The position numbers and the translations under genes were made by a program. This document shows, piece after piece, positions 30,458 to 41,737 of a DNA stretch of 64,000 nucleotides (positions are counted from its first letter, which is position 1; every line of letters begins with the position of its first letter). Under the pieces are notes generated by a model, which saw nothing but the letters and a program-made list of their open reading frames with translations, was not told the DNA's origin and ran no database searches. Source of the DNA: Trametes villosa (Eukaryota; Basidiomycota; Agaricomycetes; Polyporales; Polyporaceae). The DNA is taken from the NCBI GenBank assembly GCA_002964805.2, contig PUDQ02000094.1:1-64000 (forward strand), written 5' to 3'.

Positions 30458-33400
30458 CTGCGCGTGGACGTGGCGGTGGACTCCTAGATAGTGGCATGAG
30501 AAGCTGCTAGCAAGCTAGCATGGGGTAAGTACGCACCTTGGACGCCGAGGCTGGCGTTTCGTTGCAGACCTGGTCATCTTCTGGAGCAGGAGCACGGTCA
30601 GCGTACTTGCTCTCAAACTGCTCTCGCACAAGGCCCTCGGCGACGTCGATCCATTCTGGCTCCCAGCCGGCTTTCTCGAAATACGCCCTCTTGTAGCTGG
30701 GGTGGAGAACTGGGAGCGTAAGGCAAGTTAGCGGGTCAAAACAAGCTACAAAGGGCGTTGGCACTCACTCATCGCGATGCGGTACGCCTCAGACGCATCA
30801 GTAAGTTCGTAGTACTTGTTGAGCGTTCGTTTTGAGAGGCCTAGCGCAGTCCGGATGGCGGGATCGTATTTTGCCGTCTGCTGATGCTTGGTTGCGAGCT
30901 GCTGGTCTATGAGGTCCATGGCCGGAATAACGGTCGCCAGATTGGGTGTTCCACGGCTGAAGAACTGAGTGGCATCTTTGAAAACCTAGTTGCAGGAGGA
31001 GGATGAATGCCGAGCAGCAGAGAGGCAGCAGGGCGGAGAGGGAGGCAGACGAAGGTTTAAGGTTCGTCAGCACGCATGGTAGGACAAGGAATAGAGTTAA
31101 GGTTCAAACCTTGAGGACGTCGGCGAGCTGGCTGACAATAGTCCACTCGCGCGCGCACAGCTCGAACTTGCGCAGGCCAAGATCTCTATCTGCACACATC
31201 GCATCGACTGCCTTGCGGTACTCCAGCGCAACCACGAGCATCTCGTAAGTGGAATTCCAACGTGTTCGTACGTCGCACGGGATCAGCCGCTCAGCAAGCT
31301 TCAGGTCCGCCAGGAGCTTCTTGTACGCAGGGAGAAGAAGCGTGCTCGAGTTCACGACTTTCCACGCAAACTGACGCAGCTAAAAGGTACGCGCAACGTT
31401 CTCAGTGGTCTCCATAGCGGGTGTATTCGCGCACACACTCACCTTGGTCAGCACCATCCGTACAGGTCGGATTTGCCGCTCGAACACCTCCCGCTCCTCG
31501 TCGGTCATCGCGGCCATCTCATCTACCCAGCCGTCAGGATCCTCCTCGCCCTCCGCCGCTTTCGGGAGCTCCAAGTCAAGCTCATCAAGCTCGGTGTCGT
31601 CATCCGAACCAGCCAGGGCCGCGTCGAGCTCGCGCGAGAGCTCGTTGAGCTCGGCCTCCTCCGCGCTCTCTTCTAGGTCGGGATCTCGACCCGCTTTCGC
31701 CTTGGGTACGTCAAACTGCCTCAGTAGCGTCTTCACGACTAAATTGAGCACATGCGCGAAGCAGCGCACACGTCCGAGGCTCCCCTCAAACGCATCAAGG
31801 TGCTCCCCAAGGACGTCGACCATGACGTCGTTCGGGGAAGCATTGTCGCATGCCAGCCCGAGCATCTGCCGCCCTATCGTCAACATCACGCGCACGCCCT
31901 TCTCGACAACACGACACACCTTATCCGCAATGCCGAAATCACGCAGGACCTCCAAGAATGCGTCCGCGAGGTTCTGACCGGAGTGCGACTGCAACACGAC
32001 CGCGCGCACTGAGTATTAGGAACATGTACGTAAGGACGCAGACGCACCTCAGCCACCTCAACGAGATCGAGGAGCATGCTGATCGGCTTCTCTTTGTACA
32101 GGAAGTGCACTGTTATTGCCACAAACGCGCGGTGATTGGGTGATGTCCACGCGTCTGTGGCAAAGCTCAGGTCGCCTTCGTACTCCTGGAGAAGCCTCGC
32201 AAGCTTCTCGCGCGTCCGCTTGAACACGATCTTGACGTCACGCGCAACGGTCGATGGAGATGGTATCCAGTAGGCCGGCCGCCCGGTCCTCATGAGGCAA
32301 TGGAACCCCGGATCGCTGACGATAACGTGCGGGCGCAGGCTCTCGGTAACCCATTTGACTATCTCCACTCTAGTGCAGACAGCGTGAGACGAACATCGTG
32401 TACATTGAGCGGATGCCATACCTCATTTCTGTGCGCGTGTGCTCGCGATGCGAATACGTCACCTGCCCTTTCTTCCGCTCAAAGGTGGCGGTGATCTTCC
32501 CGTCGCGCTGCAACCCCCCGACAATCTTCTCCCGAGCCTCATGTATATTCGCGGCGGCGTCGGCGAGCTTCAGCGGCTCTTCGCCCCAACACTTCTTGAC
32601 GTGGCGGCACATGTTGCTAGTTGAACTCGCGTCGCGCTTGTCGAGGAACCGCCGACATTCAAACTGACAGCCTTTGGCAGCGCACTTGAAGACATGCGCT
32701 CGGCGGCCCTCCTCATAGACGATCTGCGGTGTAGGCTTGTAGAAAGCGTACACCGCCGATGTCCAGTCCGCGCGAAGCCGCTCTGTGACCGCGGCATGGT
32801 CAGTTTAGTGTTTGGGCTGCAGCGGGTAGCACTAACCGAGTTCCGCCTCAGAGCTTTCCTCTTCCGACTCGGAGCTCTTGCCAGGGACGCTCGCGTCTGC
32901 GGCCTCGTCTGCGCTACCGGCATCGCCGTCCGCGCTCGCATCGACATCAATGACTGGGGCCTGGGAGCGCACGCGCGAACGCGAAGATGTTGTGTTGTCG
33001 TTGTCGACGTCAATGACATTGTCGGAAGCGCAGGACTTGCCGTTCGTCGATGAGCGGGCCTTCTTGGCTGCACTCGCTTTGCGGGAGGTGGAAGCTTGCC
33101 GTTTTGGCATCGCGAGGGTGACAATGGAGACTTGGGTGGATTTTCGCGTGGCGCGTGGTAGCTACAGTGTACACATCCCACTGCGCAGGCCCCCAGGCCT
33201 CTGCATGACTAATAACTATACAGTTCTGAGGCGCAAAAATTGCCTTTTATACCCGGCAAGCTGTGCTTATCGCTGACGAGCGCCCAGCGTTCAGTAGAGC
33301 TACAGATATAGAAGGCAAGTGGCACGGGTAGGCGCACGGGTCACGGGTCCGCTGCGGGTACGGGTGCTCTGCACGGCGGGTGCCTCTACACCTACCCGTA

Positions 33401-33463
33401 CCTGTACCCGGGTGACCCGTACCCGTGACCCGTGGCGGGTTACGGTACCCTTGGTGATCCCTA

Positions 33464-34351
33464 CCAGTGGGCAGGATGCATTGCTCAGATCTGTCGTGTT
33501 CGTGTCCTCGTTGCATTTCCGGTCGCATGCTGTATACTCGTAGCCCATCGGGCCTGTACATATATCACCTTGTCCTGCGCACCCAGCCTGCCATCTCACG
33601 GGTGATGCCCGATGCAGATCTTGATCGTTTTCACGGGCGCTTAGAGACGGAACCGGGAACTCTACTCAACGCTATGCCATTTGCTGCTGGCATCACACTA
33701 GCTCTCCTTGGACAACTAAGTCTTCCATAGGGGCACTCGGACATCAGTTGAAAACCCTACACAATTCTAGCTCCCCGTCCCGACACAAGCTTCGCGGCCC
33801 CCCATCCGTACTGTGCCTTTACCAAGATGGCTCATTGTCGCTACTCATCAGCAAGAAGCACAGGGGACAGCCAGAGCGATTCAAACGTGCGTACAATCTA
33901 AAAGGAAGTCGCTGGCATATGACCTTACGTTTTTGGATTCACAGACGGGTAGCACGCAGAGCAGATGTGCCAGTGAGCGGCATGAGTCTGTATCGTGGCT
34001 CGCCTCGAACATGCCGTTACATCTTCTACGTCCTTGAATTTGTACACCTTGAAGCACACCGGGCCCTTGATCACCAGGGCGAGCTGATCTCACACGCTTC
34101 GTCATATGGAACTCCTGGAGGGCAAGGTTCACGTTCGAGGGTTGGGCGCAGAACGTAAAGCGCACTACGTATCTACAAGTGCCGACAACCGGTACCTCTC
34201 GGCTTACGGGATATAACGGGTGATTGCCGGGAATGCCATGGCGTTTCTCATGAAGCTCGTTTAAGAGAAACCCTGAAAATGGGTGGGTAAGCTCGATATC
34301 GTCCGTTAGTTCTCTTGCAGCCTCTCTGTCGTTGAGGACTACTGGCACGCC
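33464..34351. other. No gene recognised
   Basis: Sequence between hAT element A and the P450 start. A minus-strand open frame (33881-34348) begins at GTG, not ATG, and shows no motif; a plus-strand frame (33748-34158) is equally unsupported. The P450 promoter should lie at the right edge. Confidence 0.35.
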
Positions 34352-35084
34352 ATGGCTCTCCTAGAGCCTAGCTCCAGCGTCCCGTCACTCGCAGCTTCCT
34401 TTGCTCTCTGTATCGCACTTGTCTTCCTCGCAGGATCAGCCCTAGGATGGAGAACACGCTCTCGAGGCCTTCTGCTGCCTCCTGGTCCAATACCTCTCCC
34501 CATCATCGGCAATCTGTTTGACTTTCCCAAGGACAAGGCTTGGACCGGCTTCCGCGAGATGAGCCGGAAGCACGGTGAGTGGCAGAACTGTATCACTTCT
34601 CTGACAGAGCATCGAAACTAAGAACTCTACTCTAGGCGAGATCGTACACCTTAATGTACTTGGACAATCCGTGGTTGTGCTCGGGTCTGCCAGCGTTGTA
34701 ATCGAGTACCTCGAGAAGCGGTCGAGGAACTCAGCCGATAGGGCGCCGAGCCCCGTATTCGACCTGTGCGTATCTTGTGCATTCTCTACCGATTACCGTG
34801 ACGCTGACCGCGGCTCAGATCTGGGCAGCTATTCAACTTTGCCATCCTGCGCTACGGGCAGTGGTGGAGGCAACACCGCCGCGCATTCTGGCAACAATTC
34901 CACCCGGGCGCTGTGGCGAAGTACAACCGAATTCAACTCACCCACACACACCGATTCCTAGGGCGGCTTCTCCAATCCCCTTCGAGAGCAACCGACCACG
35001 TCGGATTGTGGGTGTCTGACTCGATCGACATATCCCCGGTCCGTCTGCGTACGACTAACCTTCATTCCTTCAGCTCTCTGTCAG
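34352..35084 (+). pseudogene. Cytochrome P450, 5' remnant cut by a gypsy LTR
   Basis: ATG at 34352. Exons 34352-34574, 34636-34765 and from 34819, with canonical GT-AG introns. N-terminal membrane anchor (SFALCIALVFLAGSALGW), proline hinge (LLLPPGPIPLPIIGNLFDFP) and the early helices typical of Agaricomycete P450s (FNFAILRYGQWWRQHRRAF, FHPGAVAKYNRIQ). A further intron (GTGTCTG ... TTCAG) and the first 11 bases of the next exon are followed directly by the LTR at 35085. The ExxR and haem-binding regions are absent from the window, so this cannot encode an active enzyme. Confidence 0.85.
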
Positions 35085-35372
35085 TGTAAAACTCACGGGT
35101 GTCGGGCACTTCTGATGCCCGCAGTCTCCTAGTACTCTGGTCCGGGCTCTATTAGGGCTCGGCGTACTCGGGAGATGGTGGGGCAGTTGTAAAAGGCTGC
35201 CCTCACCAGATGCGCGGGCTCCGAATACCCGCGCGTCGTACGCGTCTATCTACTACATGATATCTACGCGGTATCTTATCCTAGCGCAACTAGCGCTAGG
35301 TACTGATCGCGACATAGCGCAACTAGCGCTATGTCCTACAAGAACCCCTAACGACCACGGAGGGTCGTTACA
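35085..35372 (-). repeat. 3' LTR of a truncated gypsy element (same family as copy 1)
   Basis: 288 bp, near-identical to 7280-7568 and in the same orientation. On the minus strand it is preceded by a polypurine tract (AGAGGGGGAGAG, 35373-35384), which marks it as a 3' LTR with internal sequence to the right rather than a solo LTR. The internal part is continued at 40680 beyond hAT element B. Confidence 0.85.
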
Positions 35373-35432
35373 CTCTCCCCCTCTAGACCTGTTGTACGGG
35401 TCTACAATAGAATAATATAGTGAAAGGAACGA
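35373..35432 (-). mobile_element. 3' terminal internal piece of the truncated gypsy element
   Basis: Polypurine tract and short non-coding sequence adjoining the 3' LTR. Removing hAT element B and one copy of CTGCTGAT joins this segment to 40672 onward. Confidence 0.7.
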
Positions 35433-35856
35433 CTGCTGATTAGTGTTGCAGGGTCCTGTCCCAGGACCAGTCCGGGACCGGTACAGGACCGTAACTGGAC
35501 CAGTAAAGACTGGACCAGGACTGATCCCACAGCGGTCCTGGTCCTGGTTCAGTCCCGGTCCTTCAGCCTCACGGAATTTTGAAGGACTGAGCAGGACCGC
35601 TGGGGACTGGTCAAGGACCGCAGGACAGGACCGCACGGAACCGGTCCAGGACCACTTAATGACCGGTCTTTTAAGCCTGTAGTAGCACTTGCTATATGCA
35701 GAACAGTTATCTTATCACGAGAGATAGTCAGCCCGCGGCGAGCGTGCACAGCTTCAATCGCGCACATGGCTAACCAACACTGATCTAATACAAAACTATC
35801 CGACCAGACGGTATCGTCCTTCCATCAACATCCTCGCTTCTCGACATCGTGACACA

Positions 35857-38800
35857 ATGGCGCAGTCCAAAACGGGTAGCAGTAGCCGAGCCGGTACAAA
35901 GCGAAAGCAAGACGAGCGCAGTGCAAGCGAAGGTGAAGGCCAAAAAGGGGATCGAGGCAAGGGAAGTAAGACGGCGAAGAACGGGAAGAAGGGCAGCAGC
36001 GCGGCGAAAAAGAAGAAAGCGCAGAGTGATAGCGATGAAGACGAGTCCCCGGTAGAGGACGAGGACGAGAAGGAAGAAGACGACGACGAGGACGAGAAAA
36101 TAGAGGGCAGCACCGAGACGGAGGAGGCGGATGACGAGACCGTGACCAAAAAAAGGCGTAAGGCCCCGAAGAAGAAGAAAAAGCGGCAGCCTAACGGCGG
36201 CGAGGAAGAACCTATCGAGGTGAGTACGCATTAGTACACAAAGCGTCGCCACCCGTTGCTGACGTCTGGGTGAACTCGCCTTGTAGGTCTCAGACGGCAC
36301 GGGGGACGAGCTCGCGCTCCCACAACGTTCGCGCTTGAAGAGCGAGATGGCTCGCGACCTTCGGCTCATGTTCTCCAAGCTCCAGGACGTGCGGTTCACG
36401 GGCTCGAAGGGGAAATCCGTCACGGAAAGGGGCCGCTGGTGCGAGATCTGCCGGTGAGTAGGCTTAACATGACTGTCAGGGAGCTGGATAGAAGATGTAC
36501 TCACGTTCATGCGGTAGGGAGAACAAGAAGTTGAAGCAGGAGAAGGGGGGCCGCGCCGGGTGGTACAAGGGCGGTAACTCGACCTTGAGGCGACACATCG
36601 CCTCCGCACACTACGAGGAGTATGCGCGAAGGTGCAAAGACGAGGGAATCGAAGAGCAAGAGGCCGCCGTCCCACTAGATGTACGAGAGAAGCGAAAGCG
36701 AGCGGCGGCCGCAGAGGCTAAGGGCAAGGAGGAGAAGGAGGGCAAGGGGAGAGGGCAGACGACGCTCGACGGGGTTGTCCGTAAGGTTCAGGCCCCGACG
36801 TCGTTCTCGCAGGAGGTAATTTTGGACGCCGTCACGAAGCACATCGTGTGCGGTGACCAGGTGCGTGTATTCTCACGCGAGCATTGTGTTTATGTTCAAA
36901 CTCTAACTCTAATTCTACTCGCTGCCGCTGCAGGCTCTCCTCCTCGCCGACACCCCCACCTTCACCAACTGTCTGGTGGCAATGCGCCCCAAAACTAGCA
37001 AAAGCGAGCTCCCAACGCGGTCGATCATACGGACGAACATCAAGAACCACTTCGTGGACTTCATGACCGACTTACAGGCCGCTATCAAGGCTGCGCCGGG
37101 AGACGTCTCCTCGCTCTGGGACCTTTGGACGGCGCCCCACACCTCGGACGGCTATTTCGGCCTCCTGGTCCAATGGATCGAGGTCGGCTCAACCGAGGGC
37201 GAAGATGCGCCCGCGCCCTGGCGGTTTCACGTCGAAGTTGCGGCACTCCACAAGATCCATGGCGACCACGGAGGAGCCAATCTCGGGCGGCACTTCATCC
37301 GGTGCCTCGACCGGTGCGGGGTGACGTCGCAGGAGCACTCGAAGGTACGTACACTGGCATGTGTGCTGGCGAGTTTTCACTGATCCATGCGGCGCCCCGG
37401 ACAGCTTGGGCACATCACTAACGACAACGCCTCGAATAATACCACCGCCGCGGCCCAAATCGCCGCACGCCTGAAGAAGCGAGGGGTGGCAGAGCGGTGG
37501 GTACCGGAGGAGCGGCAACTTAGGTGAGCCTCTCCCTTCCTTCTCAACCACCCCGGGCATGTGCATGCTGTGAGGTGCGGGCTACACGTGTGCGGCAACC
37601 GGCGACCGGAGGCAACGCGGGTGCGCGCAACCGAAGAACACCTCGACTACAAGCCGGCCGGTGCCCACATAGGATCCGGCGCCCCGCCTCTCACAGCAAC
37701 GCGTCGACGACACCCGCGTGCCCGTCCACGGCATCACTCGGGGAGCCGCAAGTGTACGCACAGCCGCCGCGGGGGCCCTGATGACGCGGCCTGCCCATAT
37801 CAGTACGTCCGCCTCTCTGACGCGCACGCACATGCAACTTACATCTATTACCGGGCCGTCCTAGTCGTGAACGGCCCCGACCAGCTTTGTGCACACGCAA
37901 CAGCGATCGGCCGGCGGATGAGGTACATGCACAAGACCACGCACTCGCACACACCCTCCGCACACGCACTCACCCTCCGCACGCGCGCACACATCATGCA
38001 CGCGGACGCGGACGCAGGTGGCACACAAGAACGCGCCAACGCGTGCACGGCCACGTACACGGACGCGACCTCGATCGCGCCTCGATCGCGCCAACGAGCA
38101 CGGGCGCAATTACGAACGCGGGCGCGACTTCGAACCCGAACGCGACTTCGAATGCGGACGCGGACACGACGACGAACGCGACGGCGAACGCGCACGGCGT
38201 GCAACCATGGACGCCGGCGCGACCACGGACGCCGGCACGACCACGGACACCGGCACGCGTGCGAACGCGGGTGCGAGTGCGAACGCGGGTGCGAGTGCGA
38301 CTCGGAACTCGGGCGCGACTTCGAAAGCGGACGCGGACACGAGCACGAACTCGACGAAGAATGCGACGACGACCGCGCACGGCGTGCAACCACGGACGCC
38401 GGCGCGACCACGGACGCCGGTGCGACCACGAACGCGGCCGCAACCACGAACGCGGGCGTGGCCACGAACGCGGCCGCGGACACGAGCACGAGCAGGAGCA
38501 CAAGCGCGAACACGACCGCGCACGCAGTACAATCACGGCCACGACCATGACCACGAGTGCGAACGCGGCCGCGAGAACGACCACGAGCACCAGTGCGAAC
38601 ACGGCCGCGGACGGCAGGCACGCACGCACGCCGCATGCCCACACACGCACGTCCGCACACGCGTGCACGCGCTCGGGGCCCGACGAGCACGCCTTGGTGT
38701 ACTAACATACTCTAATTACAGCTGTTTTGGTCACGTCATACAGTTGGGGGTCGAGGACTTCATGAAGGAGGTCACTCAGATCGCCGTCGTGGAGTCCAAA

Positions 38801-40388
38801 CAGGCGATATGGGAATACGACCCCCAGCTCCCGGAGAATCGCATCGCGTCGGGCGGCCTTGACTCGATCGCCGTCCTGCGCACTCTCGCAATCAAGGTAT
38901 GCCCAGAACTTGTTGCGCATGCCATTGCTGACGCCCCTAGTAGATCCAAGCATCCGGGCCGCGCAAAGAAGTGTTCCAACGCTACCAGCGCGAGAGCGGG
39001 ATTGACGAACCGCGCGTCATCCCTTTGCACAGCAACATCCGCTGGGGCAGCGCATCGGGCATGTGCAATCGCGCATACGAGCTGCGCGAGGTGAGGACTG
39101 CGAATCGCCGCGCGCTGGGTGCATAACTGATACTATGATCTCATCAGGCGATTGACGCGTTCGTGGCAACCGCGGACATGAAGTTCGGTCCGATTACCAC
39201 CATTCGCGTTCGCGGCAAGATCACGAAGAAGATCCCTTGGACCGCCTTCCAGCTGTCGCCTGACGACTGGGACCGCGTGCGTCTATGCGGCGAGATCCTA
39301 ATGGTGCGCTTGTCGTTGGCGTCGCGGTGCTCGAGCTGTACTAACCTCTCCATTAGGATGCAAACCGGTTTCACCAGATCTGTTCCTCGACACGCGTCCC
39401 GACGTTGCACCAGGTAATACCGGCCATCGAGGCGCTGTCGTCACGTTGGGAGAAGAAGGCCGCCGACGAAGAATACGCGATCTTCCACAGCGCGCTCAAC
39501 CGTGGACTCGCGAAGCTCACCAAGTACTACAAGAAATTCGACAACACGCGGGTGTACGTCCTGGCCTTACGTACGTATGCGCTGTCCGTTTTCTCTCGTG
39601 TTCATTGGCTCACCGGTCTCAGTCCTTCATCCATATTACAAGCTTGCTTACATCGAGCAAATGTGGGGCGGGGAAGAAGAGTACGAGGAGGATGTCGCGG
39701 CCGGCAACGCTGATGCCCGCAACTGGCAAGCGTATGCCAATGAGATCGTCGAGAAGGCTGTAAGTGTGGTGACCTCCCTGCGCGCTCCTAACTCACTTGT
39801 CCTTGACAGATGCAGGAGTACTGGCCCAAGCGCATGGTCGGGAAGGGGACGGCTGTACCTGCTGCACCTGATGTTGTGGATGGTCAGTATGGTGAAGATG
39901 AGTACGACCGTGCCCGTGCACAACGCGTCCGTGCCGCTGCTACCAAGGGATGGAAGGTTGAGCTGGACCAGTACCTCTCCGACCCCTCCGCCAATGTGAC
40001 AAAGGATACAGACACTGTCAAGTGGTGGTCGGTGCGTGACATCTGTGCGCCTGCATGAAGCCATTACTTACCACCTTTGCAGACACATGCCAGCGTCTAC
40101 CCGACCCTGGCACGCATGGCATTGGATATACTGCCCATTGCTGCTGCCTCTGTGGGCGCTGAGGCTCTCTTCTCCCAGGGGAAGGAGGTTTTGACTGACC
40201 GTCGCTCTCGCTTGGACCCCGAGCTCTTCGAGCAGACACAGTGCCTCAACTTCGCCTGGAAGCCTACTATTGAGGACTGGGCTAGGCTCAACGACAAGCT
40301 GACGGTGGATGTCTTCATGCAGGACTTTGAGTTCATGTATGCAGAGGAGATGGCCATGGCTGAGGATACAGATGTAGATTCTGAGTAG
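35857..40388 (+). CDS. hAT transposase B
   Basis: ATG at 35857, stop TAG 40386-40388, about twelve exons with good splice sites (approximately 35857-36220, 36288-36452, 36519-36858, 36934-37345, 37405-37523, 38721-38896, 38942-39091, 39148-39312, 39355-39571, 39623-39761, 39810-40028, 40083-40388). N-terminus: Lys/Glu-rich, likely nuclear localisation. BED-type zinc finger split over two exons (WCEICR ... STLRRHIASAH). Core blocks: DLWTAPHTSDGYFGL, ITNDNASNN, CFGHVIQLGVEDF and SNIRWGSASGM. C-terminal dimerisation block: AAASVGAEALFSQGKEVLTDRRSRL. No stop or frameshift seen. The 1.2-kb intron after 37523 is unusually long for this genome. Confidence 0.85.
37524..38720 (+). repeat. Long repeat-filled intron of hAT transposase B
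   Basis: A 1.2-kb intron between ...VPEERQLR and CFGHVIQLG..., where other introns are about 50-80 bp. From about 37980 to 38690 it is made of CGCGAACGCGG- and CACGACCACGG-like units. A higher-order duplication of about 185 bp starts at the CGCACGGCGTGCAACCA motif (38191 and 38376). Long open frames on both strands here are due to the repeat. Confidence 0.75.
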
Positions 40389-40679
40389 ATATAGCATCTC
40401 ATAATACAGACTGTGCTTGGATGAACATCTGGCTTGGACTTGATGATAATTTGAATGAAAGGACTGGTCCTGGACCGTCAGGACCAGTCCGGACCGGAAA
40501 ACGGTCCAGGACCGGTCTGGACCGGGGACAGGACCGCGGTCCTTTGCGGTCTTTCAAGGACCGCGGTCCTGGTCCAGTCCTACATAATTAGACCAGTCCT
40601 GTCCTGGTCCCAGTCCTGGTCCTCCTTCCGAGGGGGCAAAAGACCGGACAGGACCGGACCCTGCAACACTACTGCTGAT

Positions 40680-41490
40680 ATTCGCAGTCATAGCACTATA
40701 TGATACAAAGAGTTGCGCATAGTGCGTGCGCAACTCACATATACAATGAGTCAGTGAGCCAAGTAGGCTCACGGTGTGGTCACAGTAGTGCAGTGGGATA
40801 TATACACGACTGCAAATGGTAGCAGTCATTCCACTACACTACCATGGTATGGTAGTGTGTTTGTTTTAGGGTTTTATGGATGCGCGCACCGTGAGGTGCG
40901 GCTATATACATTAGTACCGCAACTATGGCGGACGAACCGATCAATTTTTGACGCAGATCGGTTGTGTTATGCCCGAGGAGACGATAATACCGTCTCCTAC
41001 AGGGACTGCAAATATTTGCAGTCATACCGTCGTGGTATACGACGAGTGCATGACGGTTGCACTCGAAGATTTGTTATTAGACACCTACGCGGTGTCATCG
41101 TGGGGCAATGACGGGGTGAGAGTGTCGGACATTCCTTAGGCGCCATCCGATGACTCGGGAGGGCTCCCGAGGGCGCGGAGGGCGGGCCGGCCTCGGGATC
41201 CCACTCGAGGGGATACAATTGTTCGCGAGGGACCTGTGAGGTCATCGAGAGATCGAGGCCGTCATCCCGATGCACTGCACCAACATCCCGAGGGCATCGC
41301 GTAGGCAAACCGAACCTCCAGATATCACTGATCCATCGTGATATCTAAGCGTCCTCCCAAGGCCATCGGGTACCTCCCGGGCACCTCGGGTGCCTGACCG
41401 AAAGACCGGGAGGGCAAAAATTGCCTCGGGGCAGTCCCGATGGTGCGAAGCGTACCCCGAGAGCCCCGAGTACGCCATGAGCTGGAGGGG
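40680..41490 (-). mobile_element. Internal 3' remnant of a hairpin-rich gypsy element
   Basis: Continuation of the element whose 3' LTR is at 35085-35372. No coding sequence recognised. Dense short inverted repeats, such as the perfect 20-bp palindrome at 41004-41023, GTGAGCC/GGCTCAC (about 40755-40773) and GACACC/GGTGTC (about 41080-41096), are of the same style as copy 1. The right boundary is not defined. Confidence 0.6.
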
Positions 41491-41654
41491 CTTAGTTCAC
41501 GGTTGAGGTTCTATAGAACTACTTACTATACGACTTTCAAAGGCAGACTTACCAGTTAGTGACTCGATGTTATCCGTCTTTTCTTGCACGGCTTCTACTG
41601 TTTGAACAAATGTTAGTAAACTGAAGAGGGTTAGACTGAAGGTAAATGTCAACG

Positions 41655-41737
41655 CGCACCTGTGGGGACTCGAACCCAGGACCTTCTGAGTTAATAAGCG
41701 CCGAGCCACGCGATCAAAACCACTACGCCAATGGTCC
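41655..41737 (-). pseudogene. tRNA-like sequence with pol III A and B boxes
   Basis: On the minus strand there is an A box TGGCGTAGTGG (41720-41730) and a perfect B box GGTTCGAGTCC (41666-41676) with tRNA-like spacing. The acceptor ends do not pair, the T stem pairs poorly and no proper anticodon stem forms. It is therefore a decayed tRNA gene or the tRNA-derived head of a SINE, not a working tRNA. Confidence 0.5.

Larger units (their letters stand above)
26154..33110 (-). pseudogene. hAT transposase gene A, interrupted by a gag-only LTR element
   Basis: ATG at 33108-33110, stop TAA at 26154-26156, about ten short-intron exons. The N-terminal exon is acidic/basic low-complexity. Then a BED-type zinc finger (FKCAAKGCQFEC ... 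NMCRHVKKC, about 32.6-32.7 kb), the first catalytic block (LSFATDAWTSPNHRAF), CDNASPND, RCFAHVLNLVVK, DVRTRWNSTYEML and the C-terminal dimerisation block (ATSVEVERVFSRGR). The exon starting at 30483 is cut at 30458/26600 by the LTR element; discounting one target-duplication copy, the frame continues (TRSSNMFDN). I see no other obvious lesion. Confidence 0.85.
24583..33463 (-). mobile_element. hAT element A (Ac-like ends), carrying a nested LTR element
   Basis: Terminal repeats TAGGGATCACCA at 24583-24594 and, inverted, at 33452-33463. Subterminal arrays of ACCCGTACCCG-like motifs lie just inside both ends (about 24600-24735 and 33320-33450), as expected for transposase binding clusters. An 8-bp sequence before the left end, CTGGGCAG, recurs as GTGGGCAG three bases past the right end, a probable but imperfect target duplication. 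It encodes a hAT transposase (26154-33110) and a second small gene (25132-25701). Element 26601-30457 is inserted in a transposase exon, so this copy cannot make a full transposase. Confidence 0.82.
35441..40671 (+). mobile_element. hAT element B, complete and apparently intact
   Basis: 16-bp perfect terminal inverted repeats (TAGTGTTGCAGGGTCC, 35441-35456 and 40656-40671) and a perfect 8-bp target duplication CTGCTGAT (35433-35440, 40672-40679). Subterminal regions at both ends are packed with GGACC/GGTCC motifs (about 35450-35660 and 40455-40660). The single gene (35857-40388) is a full hAT transposase. It is inserted in the internal 3' region of a hairpin-rich gypsy element. Confidence 0.95.

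Noticed and set aside
26596..30483. Idea that the gag-only element landed exactly on a splice acceptor (CGCAG) and left the transposase spliceable
   Set aside because: Frame check shows that the acceptor is TATCTAG at 30484 and the exon already includes the insertion site; phases fit only if the element is in the exon.
33881..34348. Minus-strand gene divergent from the P450
   Set aside because: Opens at GTG rather than ATG, no motif, and alternative frames are equally good.
35085..35372. Solo LTR
   Set aside because: A polypurine tract adjoins its right side and no target duplication surrounds it, so it is the 3' LTR of a truncated element.
37561..38708. Several overlapping frames of 220-360 codons on both strands
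   Set aside because: They lie in the repeat-filled intron of hAT transposase B; the CGCGAAC-type repeat keeps all frames open.
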